Of a stretch of 64,000 nt of DNA, positions 1-11,943 are shown piece after piece. The first letter of the stretch is position 1. Every line of letters begins with the position of its first letter. The notes beneath the pieces are model-generated. The model made no database searches and had not been told where the DNA came from. It saw only the letters and a program-made list of their open reading frames with translations. Source of the DNA: Adineta vaga (Eukaryota; Rotifera); assembly GCA_021613535.1 (NCBI GenBank), contig CP075492.1, positions 9,672,001 to 9,736,000 of the forward strand, read 5' to 3'. The position numbers and the translations under genes were made by a program.

Positions 1-1076
1 GGAATGAGAATCATATGGCGTGTTTGATGATCGCGAACTAGCAAAAGTCTATAACATATAAATACGAATGAATACTTTAAAAGAGACAACAAGGTGACAT
101 ACAGAACTTGCTTGATTTCTTGGAAGACGCCGTAGATAAGAATACGCATCATCAAAAGTTCGATGTTGTTGAATTAAATCTCGAAGTTCTTGATCATTAT
201 CTGATTGATAATGTGTTAAACGAATAGCTTGCACTTGGTCGTGTGCATTATCAAACGTATAGCCTGTCAAATTCTTAACCAAACGGTGAGCCTCACTATA
301 AAACATTCGATCGGCACGCTGTAGGAAAAAAGCAAATGGAATTTATCATTCACATGTAAGGAGATTTGGTCGCATAGGCGACATTTATTTGAAAAAATTC
401 TGATAGTTTTTCTCGATACAAAAGGATTGTATCTAACTTACATTGATTTCTTTATCATCGAAGTTGAGGACGGCATGAAATAGATTCGGTGATTGTTTCC
501 GTTTCAAATCTCTTTTGAGATTTTCTAAAGATGATGGATTTATGAATAATGATTTACCAGATGAATTATCTTTGTTGAATTTTTCTGTTAAAATCGTTTT
601 AAATTTGCAAGAATCATCACCATAAGCCAAAGCTTGTTTCAAAACTTCATCGGAACAGTTTTTTAAATCGTCTGAAAGAGACCTTCTACATTCGTTTAAA
701 TCATTGTTTGTTAGGCGTTGATTCGCTCGAATTTCGAAAACTTTCTTTTCAATGAAAGATTCGTCTATCTTTTGTGAGTTCGTTGGCTTCCCTATTATAT
801 ACTATTTACATAAAATCCATTGAAATAGCATAAATCGTATATGAAAAAGTTGTGTTACTTTGAGTTCATTGATCACAGTTCTGGTATTCCTATCAGGACT
901 TCGCGATGATTGCGGATCAGATGAAAATTGAGTTGGATTCTGTACACAAAGATATAAATATATATGTGTCAAATGTAAAACTTAATTATCATAGAAAAAT
1001 AATAGTATTTACTGTATGCATTTGTATTTTGTGTTGATAATTTGAAGTTGTTGATGAAGACCAATATTGTTGAGTA
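1..1076 (-). CDS. Unrecognised multi-exon gene, 3' part cut by the left edge
   Basis: At least five exons read in one phase on the minus strand: 1076-1013, 939-859, 786-442, 318-103 and 48 to beyond base 1, all with GT/AG borders. The encoded stretch is about 250 residues. It begins Ser/Thr/Gln-rich, passes a Lys/Asp/Glu-rich helical segment (FIEKKVFEIRANQRLTNNDL) and continues with MFYSEAHRLVKNLTG and LRDLIQQHRTFDDAYSYLRR, which look like amphipathic helices. I do not recognise the family. The start is unknown: an ATG at 1248 opens a Ser/Thr-rich frame (MSTNSRTSTLQQ) but I could not join it in phase. The gene is separate from the neighbouring RNF31-like gene, whose stop codon lies at 1826-1828. 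Coding status is fairly safe because phase is kept across four introns; function is unknown. Confidence 0.55.
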
Positions 1077-1825
1077 CTGTAATTCTATAAAATCATTCAA
1101 AGTAAATAAAGCGCTGGAAAATCTTTATGAAACAAATATAGAATATAAGGATTGAAAAATGACTATTATTTCGACAGAAGCTGAATAGAGAACTACTATA
1201 AATGGTTGATCGTTGTTGTAAAGTCGACGTCCTAGAGTTTGTACTCATGATTTTTTGTTATCGATAGCTACAGTCAAAAGTAGATTGGTTTAGTCTTTCT
1301 ACAAATGAAGGATTTTATTTTATATAGAACAGTATCTATGTGTTAAATTTTAGCAAAAGAAAAGAAGCACATACTCCTGCAGGTGATGTTTATGATGGTT
1401 AATACCAATAAATTATTTCTTCAGAATATAGCTCACACGTTAGTAATATTGCTGTAAGTGACTTGTTTCTATTCTATAAGAAAACAAATAAAACAGAGCG
1501 TATAATGATGTATGGTGTATTAGGAAAGTTGATGAAAAAAGAATGACGATATATGAACATCTACAAGTAAGAAACACAGTTATCACAAATGTGCTTATGT
1601 TAAATATTTGAAATAAAAAAACAAAACAAATAAAAAGGCAAATTCTCGGTTAAATAAATTGCTCGTTTTTCTTCGAAAATAAATCATCTTGTAAGAAACG
1701 TGAGTTCTCATTTGTTATTGTCGTATTCTCGGTATTTGTTTTGGTTTTCCCAAATACTGTTTTAAATTTTGTTCAGCGAGCTAGAAACAAAAACAAACAT
1801 TCAATTTGATAATAGACAAAATAAC

Positions 1826-4800
1826 TCAATATTTTTTTTCACATACGACAATTAACGCGTCATGTGTTGCTTTAGCTGGAACAGGAACCGATGCATTGAC
1901 AAGTCGTTGACGTAGACTATTGTCATCATACAATTCCCTATTGAGTTTTCATAAATAGAAACTTTATATATCTTAAATTCGTTTTACCATGGTTCGATTT
2001 CATTACGCCACACAAATAGAAACAGAAATTGTTTGTAACATATTCTATTAAAGATTAGAAATCGCATAAATAGAAAACAAATAGTTCTTCTTACTCGCAA
2101 AATCGATTTTCACATGTAATTAATGGTGCACGTTTACAACCTTCTACTGGACAATTCGGACCATTCGCTACTGGCTTTTGTTGAAGTTCTTCATTGAAAT
2201 TTACCTTATGTTTCTTGAAAAGGAGAAAAGAAATGAAATGGAAAAGAAAAACAGAAGAATAAATACAAACATTTAGAAAAGAAATCAATTGTTCAAGTGG
2301 AACATCACGAAGTTCACGAAAACAATTCAAAGAGCAATGGGCATGAAGTGTGTTTTTAATTCCACATGTTTGGTGAGGGCAAGTCTTAATTTAAAAAAAA
2401 AAGATAGTTTTCTTCTATTAATAAAATCATCTTTATTACGGTATTGCGTTCAGGATTGTAAAACAATGCAGAACATATTCGACAAAATTCTGTGGCACAT
2501 CTCGGACATCTGAAATGTTCGCATCCACCGGCTTGACTATAACAGATTCAATAAAATCAATGTGATATTAGAAAAAAAAGCACTATCACTGTTCAACATG
2601 CAATATATGAGATTCTATTTTGGAATTTATCTGATCCATTTCCGGATGTGTAATAATACTTTTACACTAGATGTCCAGAAAACTAATCTCGAGAAAGTGA
2701 AATAGTCATCATACAGTTATAGTCGAGAAGAGATTCGATTCAAATTGAAAGATAACAGCTTATGTGTGCATCAAATATAATGATTTGTGAAGACGTCAAC
2801 GGCTTACACTTGATCAGCGAAGCGTTGTAAAATATGTCGATGTCGAAGGATAAAAAAAATAACTTTTCATCAAACTATCGTTTTGAATTAAATTGATATA
2901 AGTTAAAAGAAAATAGTTTTTTTATGACGCAAAAGTGTACGAATGTACTAGAACTGATGCGATAAGCATCTAGTAGGAACAGTGAATTAGATTACTTACT
3001 ATTCATAAATTTGTTTGCATTGTCCATTGGGACACATCATTCCTGCTGTATCCAGGTACTTCATAAGCTGTACTTCTGGATCATCTGGATCATTTTCTCT
3101 CAACCATTCGCCATAGGCTTCACAACTTATTCCTTGGTGATTGTCAAGCCACTTGAGAAAAGAAAAACAATAATTGCAAAAGAAAAACTCCTCAAAAATT
3201 TTACTTTTCGACAACATCCTTGACACTGCATAAATTGACAATGAGGACATTGAACACGAGCAATTCGATTGTTATTATTGTTGTCAAAAAAGCCAACACA
3301 CTAAAATTATCCATATGATATCAATAATCGAAGACAAAGAGATTTACTCTTGGATTGCCGCATTTTTTTATTTGTGAATCACGTGTTGCAATGAATAGAT
3401 TTTCATGGTAAGTTTCGAGAACTAATCTTTCATCCGTAAACCATTGATTGAGCTAATAGAAAGGAAAATAACGTAATGCTTTTGCGAAAATTATATCGAT
3501 TCTTTTCAGCTCACTTTCGTTCCTAAATATTGAAAAAAATTTAATCTGACATCATCATCTAGTATATGTTCTTGAAAACACGTTAATTTGTTCAATGATT
3601 CAGGATTTCGAATGGCTTTAATCGTGTCACGATAATATTGTTTGATGCAACTTAAACAACATTGATGATCACATAAAAACATGGTCTCCATTTGACTACG
3701 TGGATATAAACCGCTACAGATAGGACATTCTAACGATAATAATTTCATAACACTATCTTGAAAATCATCTCGAATTTCTCTATCATCACAGGATTTAATA
3801 ATATCTCGTATATCAATTATATTAAGATGTTCAAGACTCTCAAGTGATACTTTGTATAAAGCATAGGCTATCAATTCAATTTTGACTGGTGACAAATTTC
3901 GACTAATACGACATAATTCATTATAGATTAATCGAAACATTTTCTAAAAAAAATGACATCGAAAATAAACACTTTGTTATTTCTTTTTTGTTCTTCTTCT
4001 TACAGAAACAGCGAAATCATTAATCTCGTTATCGTTGTGTTGTCGTCGAAGACCTATGATAGCTGTTACAACATGAGCGGCACTCTTCCATTCCTAGATT
4101 AGAAAAACTGCCGATTGAGTGAATCTGTTAAAGAAAACCGTAGAGTCTTACATCACCCTCATATAGACGTATTTGACCCGTTTCATCTTGATTTATGTTG
4201 TCACTGATTATTTCCCAATGATTTTGTAAATGATCTACACCGTTTCCAAGTGTTGTTGACGATGGTTCATGAGGAACAACTGGTTCTGGAGGTGGTTGCT
4301 AATGAATTATATGAGAAAAGTTATTTATGAGATAGATATTTTCAAACTAACCAGATTTGGTCGCTTCGTTTGCAGCATCTCAAGTGCACTAGATTCGTCG
4401 AACTTTGTTCGTATCAAACATTCATAATATATTTCATTGCCGAAAGACATATCTCGATTTCTATCTTTTTGTTTTAAAATTTCTACTCGCCGATCGATAT
4501 CACCATTAATTATGTCATCACCGTATGCAATAGAATCTGGATATTGCTGCTTGAATAGAAAAAGTAATAACCTTCGACGAATGAAACTATGCGCTGGTGG
4601 TCCACCATGTGGTGTGACGATGCTTTGCTAGAATTATTCTAATTTCAGATAGTGAAGTTAAAGATTAATGTATTACTTTGAATAATCTAATGGTTTCAGA
4701 GGTTTTTTCATTGCCTTCTTTAACTTTCGAAGAACTTGGTAGTTTGGGTGGAGATGACACCTGTATTATTGGTGATGGTATCTGAAATTAAACGGAAAGC

Positions 4801-5544
4801 ATTTGTAAAAGTGAAATTTTAATTGATCTACTCACGCTTCTGGGTGGTTGTATTTCAACTAGAGAAAAAAGTTACATAAAAATATATTTTTTTCATTTTA
4901 ATCTCAATTGTTTCTTTTTTCTCTCAAATACTTACATTCATAATCGCGATCAATTTCATCATCAAAACGGGAACTGGAACGTTTTGATAAAATCTGAATT
5001 AACAACACAAAATCTTAGATATAAAATTGAACTTTTTAAAGAAACATTTACGTTCTTCATGTCTTTGAACTCTTTAGAAGATTCATCTTTGATTTTTCTC
5101 AGATCATTGCAAAACTCATGGAATTCCTTGGTAGCATTTTCACGAGTTGCTATTTCGTCAACTGAACTAGTTCCTTGATAAGTATACTTTCCAATTCCAT
5201 TGTCTTCATATCCAAAATGTTTCAATAGATCTAATGTGAGTAACTATAAAACCAAGAGACAAGATTATTTTCATATAAAAAAACAAACAATCAAAACCTT
5301 TTGATTCAGTTTTTGTATAACGTTTACATGTAGGCCTGGAGCTTTTGTATCACCAGATTTTACTATAATTGATATCGGATGTAAGGCAGCGAGTAAAGTA
5401 CGTACATCATCTAGAATCTATCAAGAAAAAAATATTTCCAACTGAATATTATATTTTATTGTGGTTACTTACATGATTAGGACGGATATTAGCTCTAACT
5501 ATATCTTCGGCAGGAATGATATGATACGATGATAATGGGTTCAT
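1826..5544 (-). CDS. RNF31: RNF31/HOIP-like RBR E3 ubiquitin ligase
   Basis: Multi-exon gene resembling HOIP, the catalytic subunit of the linear-ubiquitin assembly complex, which forms Met1-linked chains in NF-kB and cell-death signalling. Near the N-terminus a PUB-like segment is visible (DDVRTLLAALHPIS, then LLTLDLLKHFGYEDN; 5430-5170). RING1 lies at about 3740-3560 (ECPICSGLYP, FLCDHQCCLSCIKQYY), the IBR follows near 3300-3170, and the RING2 part SCEAYGEWLRENDPDDPEVQ matches the HOIP IBR-RING2 linker. The catalytic motif GGCEHFRCPRC is made by joining exons at 3000 and 2536 across a 463-bp intron; the active Cys codon is 2523-2521. A LDD-like tail follows (LHAHCSLNCFRELRDVP, 2360-2300) and the last exon is 1937-1826. 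The ATG at 5544 directly follows a tttag acceptor. No NZF fingers were seen. The protein looks shorter than human HOIP (about 1,070 aa). Exons between 4000 and 5300 are approximate. Confidence 0.85.
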
Positions 5545-6322
5545 CTAAAACATACTATGTAAAGTTTTTAATTAAAAAAATGTGATCGTAGCGATCAGAA
5601 TCTGTGCTTTATAGTTTAATTTTCTTTCTTACAATGATTTTGTTTTGCATTAAAAAGTTGCCGTAGACGGGTTTTTTTCACGTGTATTTTTCTTTCTTTC
5701 TTTTCTTGCCTATGCGCGAACACGCTTTTTCAAAGATAAATGCACATCAAAGAAAAGGACAAAATCGTTGATATGTTGGAAAAAAAATTTTTATGCATTC
5801 GACAGAATTGAAAAATATTCTCAATGATTGTGAACATGAATTTTTTATATTTCTCCTGCTGTGTGGATGTTTTGGATACAATTTGAAAATAGAACTCATT
5901 GAATGCAGCTAAACTAATAATGCAAATTGATTTAAACATTCAAAACGTTGAGGTGAGGTTTATTCCCAAAGATATAGTAGATCGAATATTTCAACAGTAA
6001 ATTTTGTGAGATTTCTGTTTTGAATAACTAGAACAATAAGAAATGATCGCTATTTAACTAAAGTTCATTGTTTATGTGTACAATCTAGCGGAAATAGGAA
6101 AAGGATTGATTATGTGAAATAGATTCAAACAAAAATAATTATCGTAAAGAAAGGTAGTTTATCTTTCTGATTAAAACGAAAACGAAAGAGATATCAAATT
6201 AATTTTGTTTTGTGTACCTTACGCACTTCATACACACACACATACATTTTAAAATTATAAGAAAACATTGTCAAATTAAATCAAAATATATATTAGTTCA
6301 TCGAAATGAAGTCGAATGTTTA
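5545..6322. other. Intergenic, no supported gene
   Basis: This gap separates RNF31 (upstream side) from the CHMP1 stop; both genes are on the minus strand, so it holds the RNF31 promoter/5'UTR and the CHMP1 3'UTR. Reading frames here are short, lysine/phenylalanine-rich and lack splice-consistent partners. A short CA-repeat stretch lies near 6230-6245. Confidence 0.5.
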
Positions 6323-7037
6323 TCATGCATGACGAAGTGCAGCTAAACGGCTACTTTGTGCCGCAGCTTCTTGTTGTGCTGGAGTTTGTGTTGGACGTTC
6401 AACGTTTGGCATTGCATCAAGTTGTTCACGAATATCCAGATTATTCTCATCAGCAATTTGACGTAAAAGATCATGTACAGCTTCCGTTGGTGCACTTGTT
6501 GCCATGGCTTGATTCATTGCGTTACTCATAACCTGTTCTTTAACATCGAAATCTTCAAATGCCTATACAAAGATAAGAATAATCTTTCGATATGTAAAAT
6601 GAATTGTGAAACAAACTTGTTCAAATTTATCCATAACTTTAGCCAATTCAGATGCATTCATATCTTTATTTACATGTTCAAGCATTTTATTAACTTGTTT
6701 CATATTTTTTACCATAACACTTTGAGCATTTGCTTGTTGAATCTAAAAATGAAATAATTTCAACAAAGTTTGTTATTTTTCCGATTAAGAAAAGTAAAAA
6801 GTTTACTTTAGCAATAACACTATCAATACGCGATGCCATGAGAAGAAATTGATTATGTGCTGTTCGATTTTGAACAGCTGTTTCTGCATAGATACGAGCT
6901 GTTTCAACATCACCAGATTTTTTCATTGCATCCAATGCTTTCTTTCGACTAGCTTCATATTTTTTCTCAGCAGCAGATGCCTCTTTTTCGATCATCTTTT
7001 TCGTGAATCGAAGATTAAATTCAGCATTCGTTCCCAT
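6323..7037 (-). CDS. CHMP1: CHMP1, ESCRT-III subunit
   Basis: Three exons (7037-6807, 6742-6617, 6562-6323) join in phase to give 198 aa, the usual CHMP1 length. CHMP1 is an ESCRT-III subunit that acts late in membrane scission at endosomes and the midbody and recruits Vps4, spastin and other MIT-domain proteins. The N-terminal basic coiled coil is clear (FNLRFTKKMIEKEASAAEKK; ARIYAETAVQNR; LLMASRIDSVIAKV), followed by KVMDKFEQAFEDFDVKEQVM and an acidic C-terminal half. The end reads SSRLAALRHA, the RLxxLR-type MIT-interacting motif 1. The start is ATG 7037, giving MGTNAEFNLRF, which fits the family start. The A/B paralogue distinction of vertebrates does not apply. Confidence 0.93.
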
Positions 7038-7414
7038 AATAAGAAGGTTTGTCTTAATTCAACTTTTAAGAAAAAATGAGTAATAGAGAATAAATAAAAG
7101 TATATGAGCAATAAAATTTGGATTAGTCAAGGTAGAATTTGGAAAATGTCAAGGTGATGACAGAATTATAGATGGCAGTAGGTTAGAGATGGAAAGATAA
7201 TATCCGATGATCGATTGAGATTTTTTTCTGTTTCCTAAATGTGATCATATACGTATAAATATAATTGGAGTTTCTAAACAGTCCTAGAATATACTTGATA
7301 CCGATTTCTATTGTTGATTTCAAGCGCTCTTTTTAAAGGAAAAATTATTTTTATAACGAATTCCATATTTCATTTGTGTGTATCAATTTTTTCTTCTGCA
7401 ATTCATCCTTAAAA
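7038..7414. other. Divergent intergenic region
   Basis: The 377 bp between the CHMP1 start (minus) and the small plus-strand ORF at 7415 presumably hold two promoters. No repeats, RNA gene or further coding frame were seen. Confidence 0.4.
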
Positions 7415-7777
7415 ATGATACGTCCAATCTTATCGAAACTCGGTTCATCAGTTTGTAACAATACACAACCATGCAATTATAATACTAATCGTTGTACAAT
7501 GAACAAACGATGTTCAAAAACTTATCGTTCATCAAATTGTTTTCGTCCTCTTCAACATCTTTATAAAACAACATATCAAAACAATCATGTTCGTGTTCGT
7601 CATCCATCGGAAAGATATAAAACAACAAATATGACTTATGGCAGTTTTCATTATAATAATTGGGCATTTATTCAAAAAAATCGATCTGTTAAATATTCAA
7701 AAGAACTTTCTGTACGATGCAATAAACAACCTTGTTCATCAAATACTTCAGATAAATTAAATCATGTCCATTGTTAG
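7415..7777 (+). CDS. Orphan small basic Cys/Asn-rich protein (120 aa)
   Basis: Single open frame of 120 codons from ATG 7415 to the TAG ending at 7777. The product is strongly basic, with only about three acidic residues, and has eight Cys, many Asn, Tyr and His, and pairs such as CTMNKRC and CNKQPC. The N-terminus MIRPILSKLGSSV has Arg/Lys, Ser and hydrophobic residues but no acid, so a mitochondrial presequence is possible; no secretory signal peptide is visible. AT-rich sequence with AATAAA-like signals follows at about 7867. I do not recognise the family. It could be a lineage-specific gene or a chance frame, but 120 codons without a stop in such AT-rich DNA, with flanking UTR-like sequence, favours a gene. 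Confidence 0.45.
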   Translation: MIRPILSKLGSSVCNNTQPCNYNTNRCTMNKRCSKTYRSSNCFRPLQHLYKTTYQNNHVRVRHPSERYKTTNMTYGSFHYNNWAFIQKNRSVKYSKELSVRCNKQPCSSNTSDKLNHVHC

Positions 7778-8058
7778 ATATCGACTAGTAATCGATATTT
7801 TTCTTGTTAAATTCAAATAGTTTGAAGAACGAAAACAGATCAAATTTCATAGGATATTTTTCAAAAATAAATCAATTAAATAATTCTTGATTTTCATGTC
7901 AAAATATTCTCAATAGACTATATGGATTAAATTTCGTCTAGTATGAAATGTCTTCAAATCAGATTCTTCATTCATTCATCTATATTTTGATAACAATGTT
8001 CCGTAAGCACAAAAACACACGGAAATAAAACGACAAAAAGTAATCTAATGTGGGTAAT

Positions 8059-8633
8059 TTATTTTCCTGTTGATGTTTGTTTAAGAAAACGATGAAATTT
8101 TGGAAAAATATTTAAACGTAAACTCAATGAATACAATTCATCTTTCGATAATTGTCCATTAACTAAATTGAAAAACAAACAAACAATTCAATATATAAAC
8201 ATCAATAACTTATTTAAAATAACAAACCATCTTCATCAAAAAATGTAAATAATCTATCGATCATTGTACGTCGATATCGTTCACGTTTTAATTCTTGTTG
8301 ATGATTACTATTCGTTGGACTATATGCATTATTATTTGAAGAACTCAAAAGAGGTATACGTCGATAAATTTTATAAGAATTTAATTGTGAATACATCACA
8401 GGCGTTGAACGATCAATAAAATGAACCATTGCAATAGGATAAGATGCTGGATTTTCATATTTTTTTTGATGAATTGGTAAAGCATTGGATTGAGATGTTA
8501 AAATTAAAACTAATAATACATATAAATGAAATCGATCTAAAGGGTTTATTTTGAATATTGATTCTTTTTCATGATATACAGATTCATTAAAACATAAAAT
8601 TTGTTTATAACATTCATCATTAAATTCGTCCAT
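8059..8633 (-). CDS. Small secreted or membrane-anchored EF-hand protein
   Basis: Two exons (8633-8228 and 8162-8059) join in phase to 169 aa. The splice creates a perfect EF-hand loop, DEDVNGQLSKDE (residues about 133-144: Asp1, Asp3, Asn5, Gly6, Ser9, Glu12), flanked by helices RTMIDRLFTFF and LYSLSLRLN. Before it, residues about 35-50 are hydrophobic (HLYVLLVLILTSQSNALP) and look like an internal signal peptide or type II anchor after a charged 33-residue lead. Basic pairs (YRRIP, KRERYRR) could be processing sites. Unspliced, the frame stops inside the loop. The single EF-hand, tiny size and signal suggest an extracellular or ER-lumen calcium-binding protein, but no named family is recognised. 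The true start might be a different exon, since the leader is unusual. Confidence 0.6.
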
Positions 8634-10995
8634 TATCTCATTGAATATTTGAAGAGTAAAATAAAGAATTCGTTAGATCTATAAATAATATAGATTAATT
8701 ACTTTACCTTAAGAAATTTACATGGCATATTTAATACATTAGTCAACTATTCGTTGATGATTGTATTAGGTTTTAATAACTATTATATATAGTCTAATTA
8801 TCTTCGTTGTCATATGTAGATATATATATGTAAAATAGTAAAAATAAGACAAACATAAGCGTACTGTGTCACCTTGATTGACAAGTGGAGTGTGGGAAAA
8901 GGAAAGAAAAAAAAGGTATAAGTATAATAAGGAAAATGAACATACGGTGATGTTCGATTGTACAGATGAAGGTAATTGTAATTCTGACTACTGATAACAA
9001 CCTTTGATATCGATATAGATGAATCAAAATGGGATTTTTTTTCTCGTTAATATCTTGAAGATATCGAAAATGATAATATTCAGTCGAGGACAGACTGTAT
9101 CAATCGGAAGAACTAATGACTATGATTGATATATGACCTATCATTTCTAGAGACAAGGTTTAATTCTATAAAAGGAATTTATTTCCCTTTTAAAAAAACT
9201 TTCATGTACAGTCTTTGATTTCTATATCGAACTACTTTTATCCAATTAATAAAAGGATACGAATGTCTACTCAAAGGACATAACAATTGTTGTCTTCTCA
9301 TTCAATAATGGTTAACGTCATCTTTCTTTTTTCTATGTTACACTGATCTTCATCATTGAGTATATCTATTATTCTCATTAAGACAATAGATTCTATTTCT
9401 GGCAAAACGTTTTTTCCTCAAATATGCATACGCATTGTTCTAATGATCCAGAAAATATAAACATTCCTACATCTATTTTCGTTCTATTTAACTAGAAATT
9501 GACAAAATATACACTCGTGATCAGCCTCATTATCATTTCCAATTAATGACGACAAGAAAGAAAAAATGTCATCTTCTTAATGTATGATAAATAGTTAAAG
9601 ACATTCTATCACTGTTATTGATCTAATTCAGTCTGATATTGCTGGTTTTCAAAAGGTTAACTCAATCAAATCTTTAATCTAGACAAATAATAATTGACAG
9701 AAGAAGAAAAAAAATGAAATGAATTGTATATTTTGTCAAATAAATCGAAAGCAACTTACAATTCTTTATTCTACATGAGTAATGCTCCCCCGCTGTAACA
9801 TTCCTTTCTATCTTTGATTTGATTTCTTGTCGTTTACTCATGTTTTTTATCGCACTCTCTCTCTCTCTTTTTTCTACCTACATTATAAAAAAAAGAAATG
9901 AAAGAAAAGCTAAATATCCTGTCTCTCTTTCCTGCTGCTTCTCTTTTGTCATCGAAGTCAATCATTTACTCATGTTGACAATCATATACGTCGCGCATAG
10001 TGATTGACTATATGTATTCTTCTTATGTTGAAGGAAGAATTAAATTACTTTAAAATAACTCTCTCATTTTTGTTTTTATTAATATCAATGAGAAGGAGAG
10101 AGAGAAATCATTTCAATACATAGACGTACCTATTCATACAAATTGCAATCATATTGATCAATATATGATATCCATCGGTTTTATTTCAAGGTGTATTTCT
10201 TTTCCTCGACTAGATTTAGTGAGAAAAGAGAATGAAGTAATCAGTTTTTTTCCTCAATTCAAAATACGCTTGATAATTGATTATTCAAGGTTAAGAAAAA
10301 TGACGTGAAGTTATTCCGTTCATCTTACTTTACATTGAAAAAGTGTTAACGCGGAATCATATTTCTCCTGGTACATGATACATAAGTCTTAACGGATTGT
10401 GCCAACGATAGTATTGAATGATGATTTCTCGATAGAAATGAAAAGGTGTTATGTTAACAATACCGTGTATAATTATTGATAAATCCATGACGATATCATC
10501 ACGATCTAACTTAAAAACTAAGTATTATCATTATCTATGATATACTTGGATCATTTTATAGCTTTATATTGAAGGTGAGAAAGTATTCATTTTAAAAATC
10601 AAATACTAACTATATCATTCATCAATGATATATTAAATCAATATTTGACAGTGAAGAATGATTGTACAAATAGTATAGACATCATTTGTCCTTGAACAAC
10701 GACCAGCTGTCAAGAAGAAACACCGATACTAAATAAATAAGTTGTTGCAGTGTACTTACATTGAAACGTCAACTTATTTACAAACCTAACAAAATTGAAT
10801 TAGATATATACAAAATACCTTCAATTAATATATCATTAAAAATAACTAGATAGAGATATATGTGTTTTTTTTTTCTTGCTAATCAAAACATCTTTATTCG
10901 GATGATACGAAACGATTTGTTTACGTGACGAAATCAAAAGTAAAAAGATACAACAAGAAATATAAATGCGTAATAAAGCTAAATAAGATGAAAAT
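8634..10995. other. Gene-poor region, 2.4 kb
   Basis: Between the EF-hand gene and the EMC10 3' end I see no phase-consistent exons on either strand. The sequence is AT-rich with pyrimidine runs (for example CTCTCTCTC near 9856 and GAGAGAGAGA near 10096). It probably holds the EF-hand gene promoter and the EMC10 3'UTR. The longest frames (about 60 codons) rely on non-ATG starts and are low-complexity. Confidence 0.45.
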
Positions 10996-11943
10996 CTATT
11001 GTCCACTACTGCCGGAATCGGTAAAAGCACCTTGAAGAACAAAGATGATTACAACTGGTAGAATATATTTCCACTAAAAGGAAAAGAATATTGTTCTTTT
11101 CTAATATATTGTTATCGAACTTACGTATTTTAATATGAATGGACGATTATCATTTTCTTGTGCGTTTAATTTCACTTCTTTTTCACGTTTTATTTTATCA
11201 AGAAAATGTTGAATTTCTGGTCTAGAGATACCGAAAAACGAAAGCAAATGAGAAAAAAAAAGATTCAGATATCTATTCATACTGTGGTCCATGATCATTC
11301 GATTGTACTCGTAGAGAAACCTTATATATCAGATCATCTTTTCTTTCTAATGTAGATGTATTCAATGAAGTACACGTTATATTTTTGGTTGAAATATGTG
11401 CACCTATAATATATCCATTCTCATTCACAGATAAATTAATCGTATATTGAAATTGCGCTTGTAAAACAAGACACTAAAATATAAAATTTGAATTTATAAG
11501 ATGAAAATGAAATGAATGTATACCATCGGAATTGATGTCATCACATAATCTTGTAGTAAACGATGTTTAAAGTTGACCTTCAATGTGTAATATGAATGTG
11601 AATTTGATTGAAATTCCTATATAGAAGACAAAATGAAACGTTTTATATAATGGAATTTTGATTGAAAATTCACCTGGATTAATCGTTCGTACTGTAATGA
11701 TGGTATGGAACGTGATGGTACTACTTCAATATTTGATGCTTGTGAAAGACGAACATTCATTTTAGTAAACGATGATAATCTCCTATCCATGATATTGTCT
11801 TCGAGATTAAGAGATATCGGATCTTCATTTGTATCATCAAATGTCTTGAAAACGAAAAGTTATGATTATATTAATTTTATACATAAGAATCTATTTACTG
11901 AAGCAAGTTTTAATAATACGATGAAAACAGTAAACTGGAACAT
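10996..11943 (-). CDS. EMC10: EMC10, ER membrane protein complex subunit 10
   Basis: Six exons (11943-11899, 11844-11674, 11616-11524, 11473-11283, 11221-11125, 11073-10996) sum to 675 nt, giving 224 aa. The EMC inserts and chaperones membrane proteins in the ER; EMC10 is its lumenal, type I subunit. Residues 1-15 form a signal peptide (MFQFTVFIVLLKLAS). The lumenal domain includes TLKVNFKHRLLQDYV and LQAQFQYTINLSVNENGYII. The C-terminus is the family hallmark: PEIQHFLDKIKREKEVKLNA, then FILKYWKYILPVVIIFVLQG and a short Gly/Ser tail, matching human KYWMYIIPVVLFL. The ATG faces the RNF121 ATG across 158 bp. Phase is kept through all introns, so the model is firm. Confidence 0.9.

Noticed and set aside
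5730-5939. 69-codon minus-strand frame between RNF31 and CHMP1
   Set aside because: Phe/Ile/Ser-rich translation typical of AT-rich noncoding DNA; no family signal.
9819-10007. 62-codon hydrophobic plus frame
   Set aside because: TTG start and pyrimidine-tract-encoded Leu/Ser runs; looks like chance.
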